64,000 nt of DNA from Planctomycetota bacterium (GTDB lineage Bacteria; Planctomycetota; Planctomycetia; Pirellulales; Pirellulaceae): positions 1 through 64,000 of the forward strand of contig JACNKX010000100.1 in assembly GCA_014381825.1 (NCBI GenBank), in the 5' to 3' direction. A model generated the notes under the pieces. The model was given only the letters and a program-made list of their open reading frames with translations. It did no database searches and was not told the origin of the DNA. A program made the position numbers and the translations under genes. Positions 54,925-62,117 of this stretch are shown piece after piece (position 1 is the stretch's first letter; each line of letters starts with the position of its first letter).

Positions 54925-55722
54925 TTACTTGTAGCTTTCGGCGTCGCCGGGAAAATCTCCGTTGCGAATATCGTCTCGGAACTGAGCGACGGCATCGGTG
55001 ATAACGCCTTCCATGTCGGCGTATTGTCGTGCGAAGCGAGGTACGTATCCGCTTGTGAGCCCGAGCATGTCATGCACGACCAGGACTTGGCCATCGCAAG
55101 CCGCGCCGGCTCCGATTCCGATGGTTGGTACTTGGAGTGTCTCTGTGATTGTTTTCGCCACCCGTGACGAAACGCATTCGAGCAAGACCGAGAACGCGCC
55201 GGCTTCCTCAGCGGTTTTCGCATCCTTCAATAGACGCTCTTCGTCGCGTTGAACCTTGTAGCCCCCCAGTTGATGAACTGCCTGCGGGCTGAGTCCCACG
55301 TGCGCCATGACCGGGATGCCGGCAGCGACGAGCGCCGAAATGGTATCTGCCTGGTCTGCTCCGCACTCGAGTTTGACCGCTTGGCAACGCGTCTCCTTGA
55401 TGATCCGAGCTGCGTTCTCGATGGTCTTGTGGATACCAAGGTGATAGGCCGGAAAGGGCAAGTCGACGACGACAAAAGCCTGCTCGACGGCACGACCAAC
55501 GATCTCGGCATGATAGATGATTTGATCAAGCGTGACGGGCAGCGTGTTCTCGTGCCCTTGTACGACCATCGACATGCTATCGCCGACGAGAATCGCCTCG
55601 ACGCCAGCGCGATCCAACAATCGAGCTGTTGGAAAATCGTACGCCGTAAGCATCGTGATCTTATGCCCACGAGCTTTCATCGCCGATAAGTCTCTTACGG
55701 TAATTCGTTGGCTGGACGACAT
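54925..55722 (-). CDS. panB: 3-methyl-2-oxobutanoate hydroxymethyltransferase
   Basis: A 265-residue enzyme that adds a hydroxymethyl from 5,10-methylene-tetrahydrofolate to 2-oxoisovalerate, the first committed step to pantothenate and CoA, in the cytoplasm. Signatures: [64 protein letters not shown] and a C-terminal FARQYADM. Lys of AVKLE is the expected catalytic-site lysine. Two details differ from usual: VKLEGG reads VKLECG and GSYxxSP reads AYHLGI, suggesting a divergent branch but the enzyme looks intact. First gene of the operon with DUF255 and PhyH; no other pan genes nearby. Confidence 0.92.
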   Translation of the reverse strand: MSSSQRITVRDLSAMKARGHKITMLTAYDFPTARLLDRAGVEAILVGDSMSMVVQGHENTLPVTLDQIIYHAEIVGRAVEQAFVVVDLPFPAYHLGIHKTIENAARIIKETRCQAVKLECGADQADTISALVAAGIPVMAHVGLSPQAVHQLGGYKVQRDEERLLKDAKTAEEAGAFSVLLECVSSRVAKTITETLQVPTIGIGAGAACDGQVLVVHDMLGLTSGYVPRFARQYADMEGVITDAVAQFRDDIRNGDFPGDAESYK

Positions 55723-55857
55723 TAAGGCATTGTGACGCGGAGTTGCAAGGCTGACAACGGGCCGTTCCTCGCTCTGTGGTGAGGTTCCGCTGGCCGAGAG
55801 CGGCGACGTGCGTTATTCTGGAAGTGGCGAGGAAAACCCATTAGTAAGGTAAATCAA

Positions 55858-56619
55858 ATGCGATTCGCTTACGGCATTACCCTGTTGATCACGTTCTGTG
55901 TGGCGAGTTTTGCATGGAGCCAGGAAGGTACTCCGCGCGAGAACGTGACGGCGAAGGGAATCGTGAAGGGCGTTCGTCCCGGAGTTCTCGCGGTTGTAAC
56001 CGAGCAAGGTCAGCAGTGGCTCGTTAAAACGCCCGAGCGTCCACAGGGTATCTCGTTTGTGGCGTCCGCTAATCGAAGCTGGTTGCGTCCGGGGATGCTC
56101 GTCAAGTTCAAAAATTCTTTCGACGCAAAAGGAAAGCCCGCTGCTCTTGTCCGACAACTCGAAGTCATCTCGCTTCGTGCTGACACGCAAATCGGATTGA
56201 CTCCAGATGCGAAGCTCGCCGGAGGCGGAGCTGGATTGTTTTCGGACGACGAACCGGCAAAGAAATCCACAGCTCCGAAAACGATGTCGTTTACTGTTGT
56301 CGGCACACTGCGTGGCTTCAAGGATGGCAATATCCTTGTCGCGGCAGGTCGCACGACCGTCCAAAGCCAATTGGATGAGAAAGCCAGCATCTCCGTTGAT
56401 GTGTCAGATTATTCACTAGCACGTGATGGCGATTCCGTTCAGGTCAGCGGTTGGTACTACTTAGGCCAGCGTGACCGCGTGTTCAGCACCCGGCTGACGA
56501 TTTCATCCAAACAGAAATTAGGCATGGAGGAAGGGCCGGATAAAAAAGCCTCCGCCAAGAAGCAGCCTCCAAAGAAGGAAGATGTCGAAAAGGCTCTTGA
56601 AGACCTGTTCTCAAGTTAG
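55858..56619 (+). CDS. Exported hypothetical protein
   Basis: A 253-residue protein with a signal peptide (GITLLITFCVASFAWS, cleavage near QEGTP). It has two similar beta-rich segments: ENVTAKGIVKGVRPGVLAVVTEQGQQWLVKTP and TMSFTVVGTLRGFKDGNILVAAGRTTVQSQL, followed by DGDSVQVSGWYYLGQRDRVFSTRLTISS, suggesting a duplicated OB-like or small beta-barrel domain. The C-terminus is Lys-rich and acidic. Not a family I recognise. It stands alone between panB (divergent) and the glycosyltransferase gene (convergent). Confidence 0.75.
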   Translation: MRFAYGITLLITFCVASFAWSQEGTPRENVTAKGIVKGVRPGVLAVVTEQGQQWLVKTPERPQGISFVASANRSWLRPGMLVKFKNSFDAKGKPAALVRQLEVISLRADTQIGLTPDAKLAGGGAGLFSDDEPAKKSTAPKTMSFTVVGTLRGFKDGNILVAAGRTTVQSQLDEKASISVDVSDYSLARDGDSVQVSGWYYLGQRDRVFSTRLTISSKQKLGMEEGPDKKASAKKQPPKKEDVEKALEDLFSS

Positions 56620-56685
56620 CTCGGTTGCGACTCTCCTCATCAAGTCGCGTCGCTCTCGCGATGCCTTCTGAGACACAGCCGATTG

Positions 56686-57783
56686 TCAGGCGGCGCGATG
56701 CTGTGCTTGAATCTCGTCGGAGCAAACGTCGCTATAAACTTTAGATAGACGTGTCGTCCAAGCTTCGATTGAGAACTCGCGGATGGCGCGGTCGTATGCA
56801 GCGTCGGCAAATCGCTGTCGCAAGGGTTGGTCGTCGTGTAAGCGACGAATCGCATCGGCGATCGCTTCGACGTTCTCGGTGGGTACGACCAGGCCGTTCG
56901 TTTCGTCCTGGACCTGTTCAGGCAATCCACCGGCGTTGCTTACGACGGGACAGACGCGTTGCGCCATCGCTTCCATGATCGACATGCTAAGACCTTCCAT
57001 TCGGGATGGAGATGCGTAGATATCAAACAAGCCGGCTAAGTTGCCAGCGCCGGGGCGAGGGCCCGTCAGTCGGACGCGATCTGCGATTCTCGTGTCGGCA
57101 GCAAGAGCTTCCACGCGCGAGTCGCTGACCTGCCCAATAAGCAACCAGTAGACATTTCGTAGATCGGCAAGTTGTATTGCGGCTCGTAACAGGAGGTCGA
57201 TACCTTTGACGGGCCTAATGCTCGCCACAAGGCCCACGACAAAGGCGTCGTCCGGGATGCCAAACTCGCTTCGCGCCGAAAGAGGCGGAGTTTGAAGACT
57301 GTGGGGCGAACAGCCTTCCCAAACGGTTGCCAGCTTGCTACGAGGGATGTTTGATGCCGCCAGTGCCTCTTCGGTTGTGTGGCAAACGCAGAGGATCTTC
57401 GAAACTCGAGGATGCCAGAAGGTGATCCAGTTTGCAGGGTCGAGCAAACGAAGTTGGTTCACAGTGCCACGGTATCCAATAATTTTAGGCTGCTCGCGAA
57501 GTCCGCGACATGCGCCAATGACGTTCGCCAAGTTCCTGCTGGTGTACGCGTGAACAATATCGTAGTTGCCGCTTTGTATCCGTGCACGAATAGCGCGGCG
57601 TGCGGCGAAGTCGAGCTTGTTTCGGCAATGTAAAAACGTGAGTGGGATCGCGGAAGAATCCACCGGTGGCTCTTCGTTCCAGCGACACATTACATCCAGC
57701 GAGATATCCGGTCGCGCCGCGAGCATTGGCGCAACTCGTTGAACCTGTGCCGATAGATAATCAAAGACCCAAAGGACTCGCAT
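56686..57783 (-). CDS. GT4 family glycosyltransferase
   Basis: A 365-residue GT-B enzyme. VASIRPVKGIDLLLRAAIQL in the second half, YASPSRMEGLSMSIMEAMAQ and VVSNAGGLPEQV carry the retaining GT4 signature with its ExxxxxE-like motif. It transfers a sugar from a nucleotide-activated donor to glycan, lipid or protein in the cytoplasm; donor and acceptor are unknown. It lies divergent to the FkbM methyltransferase gene (198 bases), in a cluster of glycan-assembly genes. Confidence 0.9.
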   Translation of the reverse strand: MRVLWVFDYLSAQVQRVAPMLAARPDISLDVMCRWNEEPPVDSSAIPLTFLHCRNKLDFAARRAIRARIQSGNYDIVHAYTSRNLANVIGACRGLREQPKIIGYRGTVNQLRLLDPANWITFWHPRVSKILCVCHTTEEALAASNIPRSKLATVWEGCSPHSLQTPPLSARSEFGIPDDAFVVGLVASIRPVKGIDLLLRAAIQLADLRNVYWLLIGQVSDSRVEALAADTRIADRVRLTGPRPGAGNLAGLFDIYASPSRMEGLSMSIMEAMAQRVCPVVSNAGGLPEQVQDETNGLVVPTENVEAIADAIRRLHDDQPLRQRFADAAYDRAIREFSIEAWTTRLSKVYSDVCSDEIQAQHRAA

Positions 57784-57969
57784 CCGAACGCTCCGCGCGT
57801 AAGTGGTAGTTTCCCATCGCAGAGATGACAGCGAATGCTATCGGATGGGTCAAGGTCAGTCGTCGGAAACCGGTTGCTAGCACACGACTATAAAGAATCT
57901 GCCTTAACGTGATTTAAGCTGCCAGCTACCATACACCTCGACCCGTTGGGACTCTTCGCCCGCCGCACC

Positions 57970-57974
57970 AGGAG
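57970..57974 (+). promoter_or_regulatory. Shine-Dalgarno deciding the FkbM start
   Basis: AGGAG seven bases before the ATG at 57982. It excludes the earlier TTG at 57946, which would give a longer but unsupported N-terminus. Confidence 0.65.
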
Positions 57975-57981
57975 TGAATTC

Positions 57982-58746
57982 ATGCTACGACAGCTCAACA
58001 ACCTTTGGCGGTATGGGCGATTGCGCACGAATAGTTCGACGCCACGGAAGCGAAAGCCGAAGATTCTTTGCGAGCGACCCGAGCTTGAGATCGGAAACAT
58101 GATCGATTTTGTTCAGGCCCATCATGGCAAACGCGGGGAGGACTTCTTCTTTGTCCAAATCGGTGCCTTCGACGGCGTCACGGCAGACCCGATCTATGGC
58201 CTTGTCAGGAAGCACGGATGGCACGGGGTTTTAGTCGAGCCTCAAGTCGAAGCGTTCGATTTGCTCCAGAAGAACTACGCCGATCAATCGGGCTTGCAGT
58301 TCTTCAACATTGCCATCGGAGCCGAGGACGGCGAGATCTCGCTGTTTACTAGAACGGATGGAATGGTTCAGGCGGCGAGCTTGGAGAAACACCTGATGAA
58401 CAAGCCGGGCCGTCGTCGTCGGTTACTCCAAGAACGTCGTGTGCCCTGCTGGACGTTCGGTCGATTGTTGACGGAATCAAACGCGCCTCACGACATCGAC
58501 TTGCTTCAGATCGACGCAGAGGGATTCGACTATGAAATCATACGCTCCATCGACTTCAACGTAGTGAAGCCGGCGATCATTCACTACGAACACATGGTTC
58601 TCTCCGAGCCGGATCGGAACGCTTGCCTGGAACTTCTTGCCAGCGAAGGATATCGGTTTGTGTTACAGGACAATGACACGCTGGCGTATCGCGATGCATC
58701 TTACGTAGGGGAGCATCGTTCATCGACTGCGGCTCGCGCCGCCTAA
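57982..58746 (+). CDS. FkbM family methyltransferase
   Basis: A 254-residue SAM-dependent methyltransferase of the FkbM/Methyltransf_21 family. VQIGAFDGVTADPIYGLVRKHGWHGVLVEPQVEAFDLL is the SAM-binding glycine-rich and acidic region; DLLQIDAEGFDYEIIRSIDF the conserved acidic motif. Such enzymes O-methylate sugars in surface polysaccharides or antibiotics. Between two glycosyltransferase genes; the next one starts 41 bases on and is co-directional. Methylation of a glycan made by this cluster is inference. Confidence 0.88.
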   Translation: MLRQLNNLWRYGRLRTNSSTPRKRKPKILCERPELEIGNMIDFVQAHHGKRGEDFFFVQIGAFDGVTADPIYGLVRKHGWHGVLVEPQVEAFDLLQKNYADQSGLQFFNIAIGAEDGEISLFTRTDGMVQAASLEKHLMNKPGRRRRLLQERRVPCWTFGRLLTESNAPHDIDLLQIDAEGFDYEIIRSIDFNVVKPAIIHYEHMVLSEPDRNACLELLASEGYRFVLQDNDTLAYRDASYVGEHRSSTAARAA

Positions 58747-58787
58747 GCCACCGCTGATTCTTGTGGACCAGGAGAAGGATCGCTAAC

Positions 58788-59936
58788 GTGCCATCCGTTG
58801 TCATTGACGTCGAGCGTTTGAAGAACATTCATTGCGGATTGGGGCAGTTTAGTCTGCATCTGAGTCACGCGATATTGGATGCGGCGGGTAAAGACTTCGA
58901 TCCGATTCTGTTGCTTTGTCCCGAACAACAGAAATACTACGCCGATCGTTCGGTACGTTTTCTCGACGTGACGACAGTGCGTCGCGAGCCGGTTGCCAGT
59001 CTTGCACGACCGTTGCTTGGTGCAACGGGTTTTCAAGAGCGATGTAACCTTTGGCACACCACGCATCAAGATTCGAAGTGCTTGCCGATGGATCGACGTA
59101 CACCACTAGTATTAACGATCCACGATCTGAACATCCTGCGCGAAAAGAAGCCCGCAACCATACGCCGACGCTTGAAGTCGCTTCAACGCAAAGTAAATCG
59201 GGCGACCGTTCTAACAACCGCGTCCCAATTCGCCGCCGGTGAAATCCGCGATAACCTTGACGTTGGCGAAAAGGAGATCGCAATTATTCCGCATGGTGTA
59301 TGTGTTGATCCTCAATCGGACAGGAGCCGTCGACCGGAGTCTCTTCCAGAGGGGCCGTTCCTGTTCACGATCGGCGACATCACGCCAAAGAAGAACTTTC
59401 ATGTATTGGTTGATATGGTCAAGCAACTCGAATCGTCCGGGACGCCAAACTTGCGACTCGTTATCGCCGGGGCGAAACGAGATGATTATGCCTCTCGAAT
59501 CGAAAGAGAGATCCAAGGGGCGGGGCTCGCTGGTCGGATCATTCTTCCCGGTACGGTGTCCGATGAAGAGCGGAGTTGGTTATATCAGAACTGTGACGCG
59601 TTTCTGTTTCCCTCGATCAGTGAAGGGTTCGGCTTACCGGTGATTGAAGCGATGAGCTGCGGGCGACCGGTTTTCCTATCGAGTTCGACGAGCTTGCCGG
59701 AGGTTGGAGGTCGGCTAGCGTTTTATTGGCACGATTTTTCAGCTCGCTCGATGGCGCAAGTTTTCGAGGATGGCATGGCTGTCGTCGGTCAAGAGGCGCG
59801 CTACGAAGAAAGATTACGTGAACATGCTTTGCAGTTCACTTGGAAACGGGCGGCGAAAGCTTATCTATCGCTCTACGGTCGCGTGGCGGGACGAATTGTC
59901 GGCGGTAAATCGCAGGTCGCGCGGCGCGCCGCCTGA
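58788..59936 (+). CDS. GT4 family glycosyltransferase (GTG start)
   Basis: A 382-residue GT-B enzyme. N-terminal domain begins PSVVIDVERLKN; the second half has FTIGDITPKKNFHVLVDMV, LVIAGAK, ILPGTVSDEERSWLYQNCDAFLFPSISEGFGLPVIEAMSCGRPVF and SSTSLPEVGG, the GT4 signature. The TTG at 58761 lies too close to the preceding stop and lacks spacing, while GTG 58788 has AGGAGAAGG upstream. Co-transcribed with the FkbM gene. Donor and acceptor unknown. Confidence 0.88.
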   Translation: MPSVVIDVERLKNIHCGLGQFSLHLSHAILDAAGKDFDPILLLCPEQQKYYADRSVRFLDVTTVRREPVASLARPLLGATGFQERCNLWHTTHQDSKCLPMDRRTPLVLTIHDLNILREKKPATIRRRLKSLQRKVNRATVLTTASQFAAGEIRDNLDVGEKEIAIIPHGVCVDPQSDRSRRPESLPEGPFLFTIGDITPKKNFHVLVDMVKQLESSGTPNLRLVIAGAKRDDYASRIEREIQGAGLAGRIILPGTVSDEERSWLYQNCDAFLFPSISEGFGLPVIEAMSCGRPVFLSSSTSLPEVGGRLAFYWHDFSARSMAQVFEDGMAVVGQEARYEERLREHALQFTWKRAAKAYLSLYGRVAGRIVGGKSQVARRAA

Positions 59937-59959
59937 AAGCGGCGACTTGGCAGCATAGG

Positions 59960-61084
59960 TCACTTTTTCAATGCGACGATTGAGGCAAGTTTGTCTTCGA
60001 CGAGTGTTGTTCTGGCGAGTTGCTGCTGAACTGCCGCATATACTCGGTCGACCGTGTGTTCACTCATGCAACGATGATGTTTTAGCGGGCAATCTGATTT
60101 GCCGCACGGCCGGCATTCGACGTAATTCTGTAGATTGATCGCGAGCGGGTGTCCCGTATCACTCCACCGATAATCGATCGGACCGAACAACGTGACGACG
60201 GGTACATCGAAGGCCGATGCGATGTGACGAGGGCCGCTGTCCGTGGTCACCATCACTTGGCTGCGTCGAATACAAGCCTTTGCTACGCCGAGGCTCAGGT
60301 CCTGTTCCGCCATACTCACGACGCGAGGATGATTCGCGAGATGTTCGATGGCGGCCGCCGTTTCGCGTTCGCGAGGCCCGCAGATTACGAGAACGGCCGA
60401 GGTTTCATCGCGAGCAATTCGCTTGGCGAGCTCTGCAAAGTGTTCTGTTGGCCAGTCGCGGGACGTTCCAATCGCGCTACCCGTGTTCAAGATCACAACT
60501 CGCGAGGCTTGATCGAGTGCCAAGTTCTTCCAAACGCGATCCGCGCTTGTTTCGTCTGTTGGCAGTGTCGTGAGTTCGAGGTCGGGCGATTCGCGCGGAC
60601 AGCCGAGAGCGTATGCCAGTCCGAGATAGTAGTCGATTGGAGCGATCGGTTTCAGCTTGCCATTCTCGCGTGGTGCGCGGAGCTTCTTTGACAACAAAGG
60701 GCCGCGAGCGTTACGAGCATATCCGACGCGCTCTCTTGCACCGGATAACCAGGCCAACAAACCGGCTCGCAGCGAGTTTGTGAGCAATACCATGACATCT
60801 GGCTGCCATTGCCTCAGCTGTCTGACGACGGCAAGGCTGTGAGCGCTGCGATCCGAGGCTTTTCGATCAAAGTAAATCGACCTGTCAAGCCAACGCGTGC
60901 CATCCAACACGTTCGAGACGTAGGGGCGCATGATGCCAACAAACTCGGCTTCAGCTCCATAGTGCTGTCGCAGTGCGCGAAGCGTCGGTGTTGCCATCAC
61001 GACGTCACCGATCCAGTTCGGAAGAACGATACCGATCTTCTTTACCCGAGGTTTTCTGCTCGTGCGGGAGTCGCGACTTAGCAT
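59960..61084 (-). CDS. waaF: GT9 glycosyltransferase, heptosyltransferase II family (paralogue)
   Basis: A 374-residue protein. LPNWIGDVVMATPTLRAL starts the GT9 fold; TTDSGPRHIASAFDVPVVTLFGP binds the nucleotide sugar; the cluster CRPCGKSDCPLKHHRCM shows the same cysteine spacing as the copy at 1654. It resembles lipopolysaccharide heptosyltransferase II. Start 61084 is chosen because the upstream reading to 61147 runs into the GT2 gene. It follows GT2 by eight bases on the minus strand, in the glycan cluster, whereas the other copy stands alone 60 kb away. Which sugar or core step differs between copies is unknown. Confidence 0.88.
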   Translation of the reverse strand: MLSRDSRTSRKPRVKKIGIVLPNWIGDVVMATPTLRALRQHYGAEAEFVGIMRPYVSNVLDGTRWLDRSIYFDRKASDRSAHSLAVVRQLRQWQPDVMVLLTNSLRAGLLAWLSGARERVGYARNARGPLLSKKLRAPRENGKLKPIAPIDYYLGLAYALGCPRESPDLELTTLPTDETSADRVWKNLALDQASRVVILNTGSAIGTSRDWPTEHFAELAKRIARDETSAVLVICGPRERETAAAIEHLANHPRVVSMAEQDLSLGVAKACIRRSQVMVTTDSGPRHIASAFDVPVVTLFGPIDYRWSDTGHPLAINLQNYVECRPCGKSDCPLKHHRCMSEHTVDRVYAAVQQQLARTTLVEDKLASIVALKK

Positions 61085-61092
61085 GAGAAGTT

Positions 61093-61935
61093 TCACGCGA
61101 TTTTTCGTTGTCCTGGTGGTGGAATACCTACCGCCGTGGCGGCGCACGTCGGAACAATTGTGTCAGCGAGTGGTTGTTGCTTGCCGTGCCACTGCTCCCA
61201 AAGTCGAGCCTGTTTCTGAAACGAGTAGAACGCGATCATCATGCAGATTTGAAATCCGACCGCGCCGTCGAGAAATCCGAGCCGCAGCACGTAAGTTTGC
61301 AAAAACCTAGTCGGTGCGATGAGGAACATGCGGATTCGACTTGGACGCTTGCCTGCGGCATACCATCGCTCAGCTTGAAGCCGCGCATAGTGGTGCATCT
61401 TCTGGAGGTATTGGTCGTACGTCCAAAACGTGAAATGCGTCAGTCGATTACGGAGAGAGCCTACGCGACCACGATGCACGCGCACCGCCGCGTGGTCGGT
61501 ATCGCCGACAAAGCTTGCACATGTTCGGTCGAACAACCGCAGCGCCTTGTCAGCGCCCCACTGGCCGAAACGAGCGCGGTGTCCCATAAAGTGGTTCGCG
61601 CGATAGATCTGATATCCGCTTCGCTGCGGATCGACCATGACTCTACGGATTTCCTTAGCGAGCTTCGGTGTCACACGTTCGTCGCCGTCGACGATGAGGA
61701 TCCAATCATTTGTGGCTTGTTTCACCGCCCAGTTTTTGAAATCGCACGCCGTGTTCCATTTGCGTTCGATGACACGACAGCCTCCCGACTCGTGAGCGAT
61801 GGCAACTGTCGCGTCGGTTGATCCCGAATCGGCAATGATCAACTCGTCGGCAACATCGCAAACGCTATCAATACACGCGCAGACGTTTTGCGCTTCGTTC
61901 TTACATGGAATGATAACCGTCAGTCGGTTGCTCAT
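61093..61935 (-). CDS. GT2 family glycosyltransferase
   Basis: A 280-residue protein of the WaaE/KdtX-like GT2 group. LTVIIPCKNEAQNVCACIDSV, IIADSGSTDATV and LIVDGDERV (donor-binding and metal-binding DxD-like residues) are present; NHFMGHRARFGQWGADKALRLFDR and the C-terminal AFYSFQKQARLW match relatives that decorate the lipopolysaccharide core with glucose or another hexose. Starts ATG 61935; a longer reading to 61968 exists. Its product is likely a sugar addition to an inner core made with the GT9 enzyme immediately downstream. Confidence 0.88.
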   Translation of the reverse strand: MSNRLTVIIPCKNEAQNVCACIDSVCDVADELIIADSGSTDATVAIAHESGGCRVIERKWNTACDFKNWAVKQATNDWILIVDGDERVTPKLAKEIRRVMVDPQRSGYQIYRANHFMGHRARFGQWGADKALRLFDRTCASFVGDTDHAAVRVHRGRVGSLRNRLTHFTFWTYDQYLQKMHHYARLQAERWYAAGKRPSRIRMFLIAPTRFLQTYVLRLGFLDGAVGFQICMMIAFYSFQKQARLWEQWHGKQQPLADTIVPTCAATAVGIPPPGQRKIA

Positions 61936-62077
61936 AATCGGCGGCACATCGAGTTGCAGTCGACGCAAATGGTCTGCTGCTCCACTTTAGGGAGCAACCC
62001 AATCCGCACGAGTCTAGTCCATACCGAAAGACACGAACAAGATCACTTCGGGGAGGCCCGATGGAGAAGGAACGTCG

Positions 62078-62109
62078 TCTCGAGACCGCCAGTTCAGGCG
62101 GTCTCGAGA
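62078..62109 (-). terminator. Hairpin downstream of rpoC
   Basis: Arms 62078-62090 and 62097-62109 (13 bp each) around a 6-base loop, just after the rpoC stop at 62118. No run of T follows on the minus strand, so termination would be Rho-dependent or by another route; it may simply be a stable stem. Confidence 0.5.
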
Positions 62110-62117
62110 TCGGTTCG

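Noticed and set aside
54894-55223. Extension of the DUF255 reading frame into the panB gene
   Set aside because: Its translation is Arg/Ser-rich and matches nothing; it is antisense-independent but out of frame with panB, and the family start fits 54893.
57874-57894. TTGCTA ... TATAAA as a promoter for the FkbM gene
   Set aside because: Only nine bases separate the boxes, far from the 16-18 needed.
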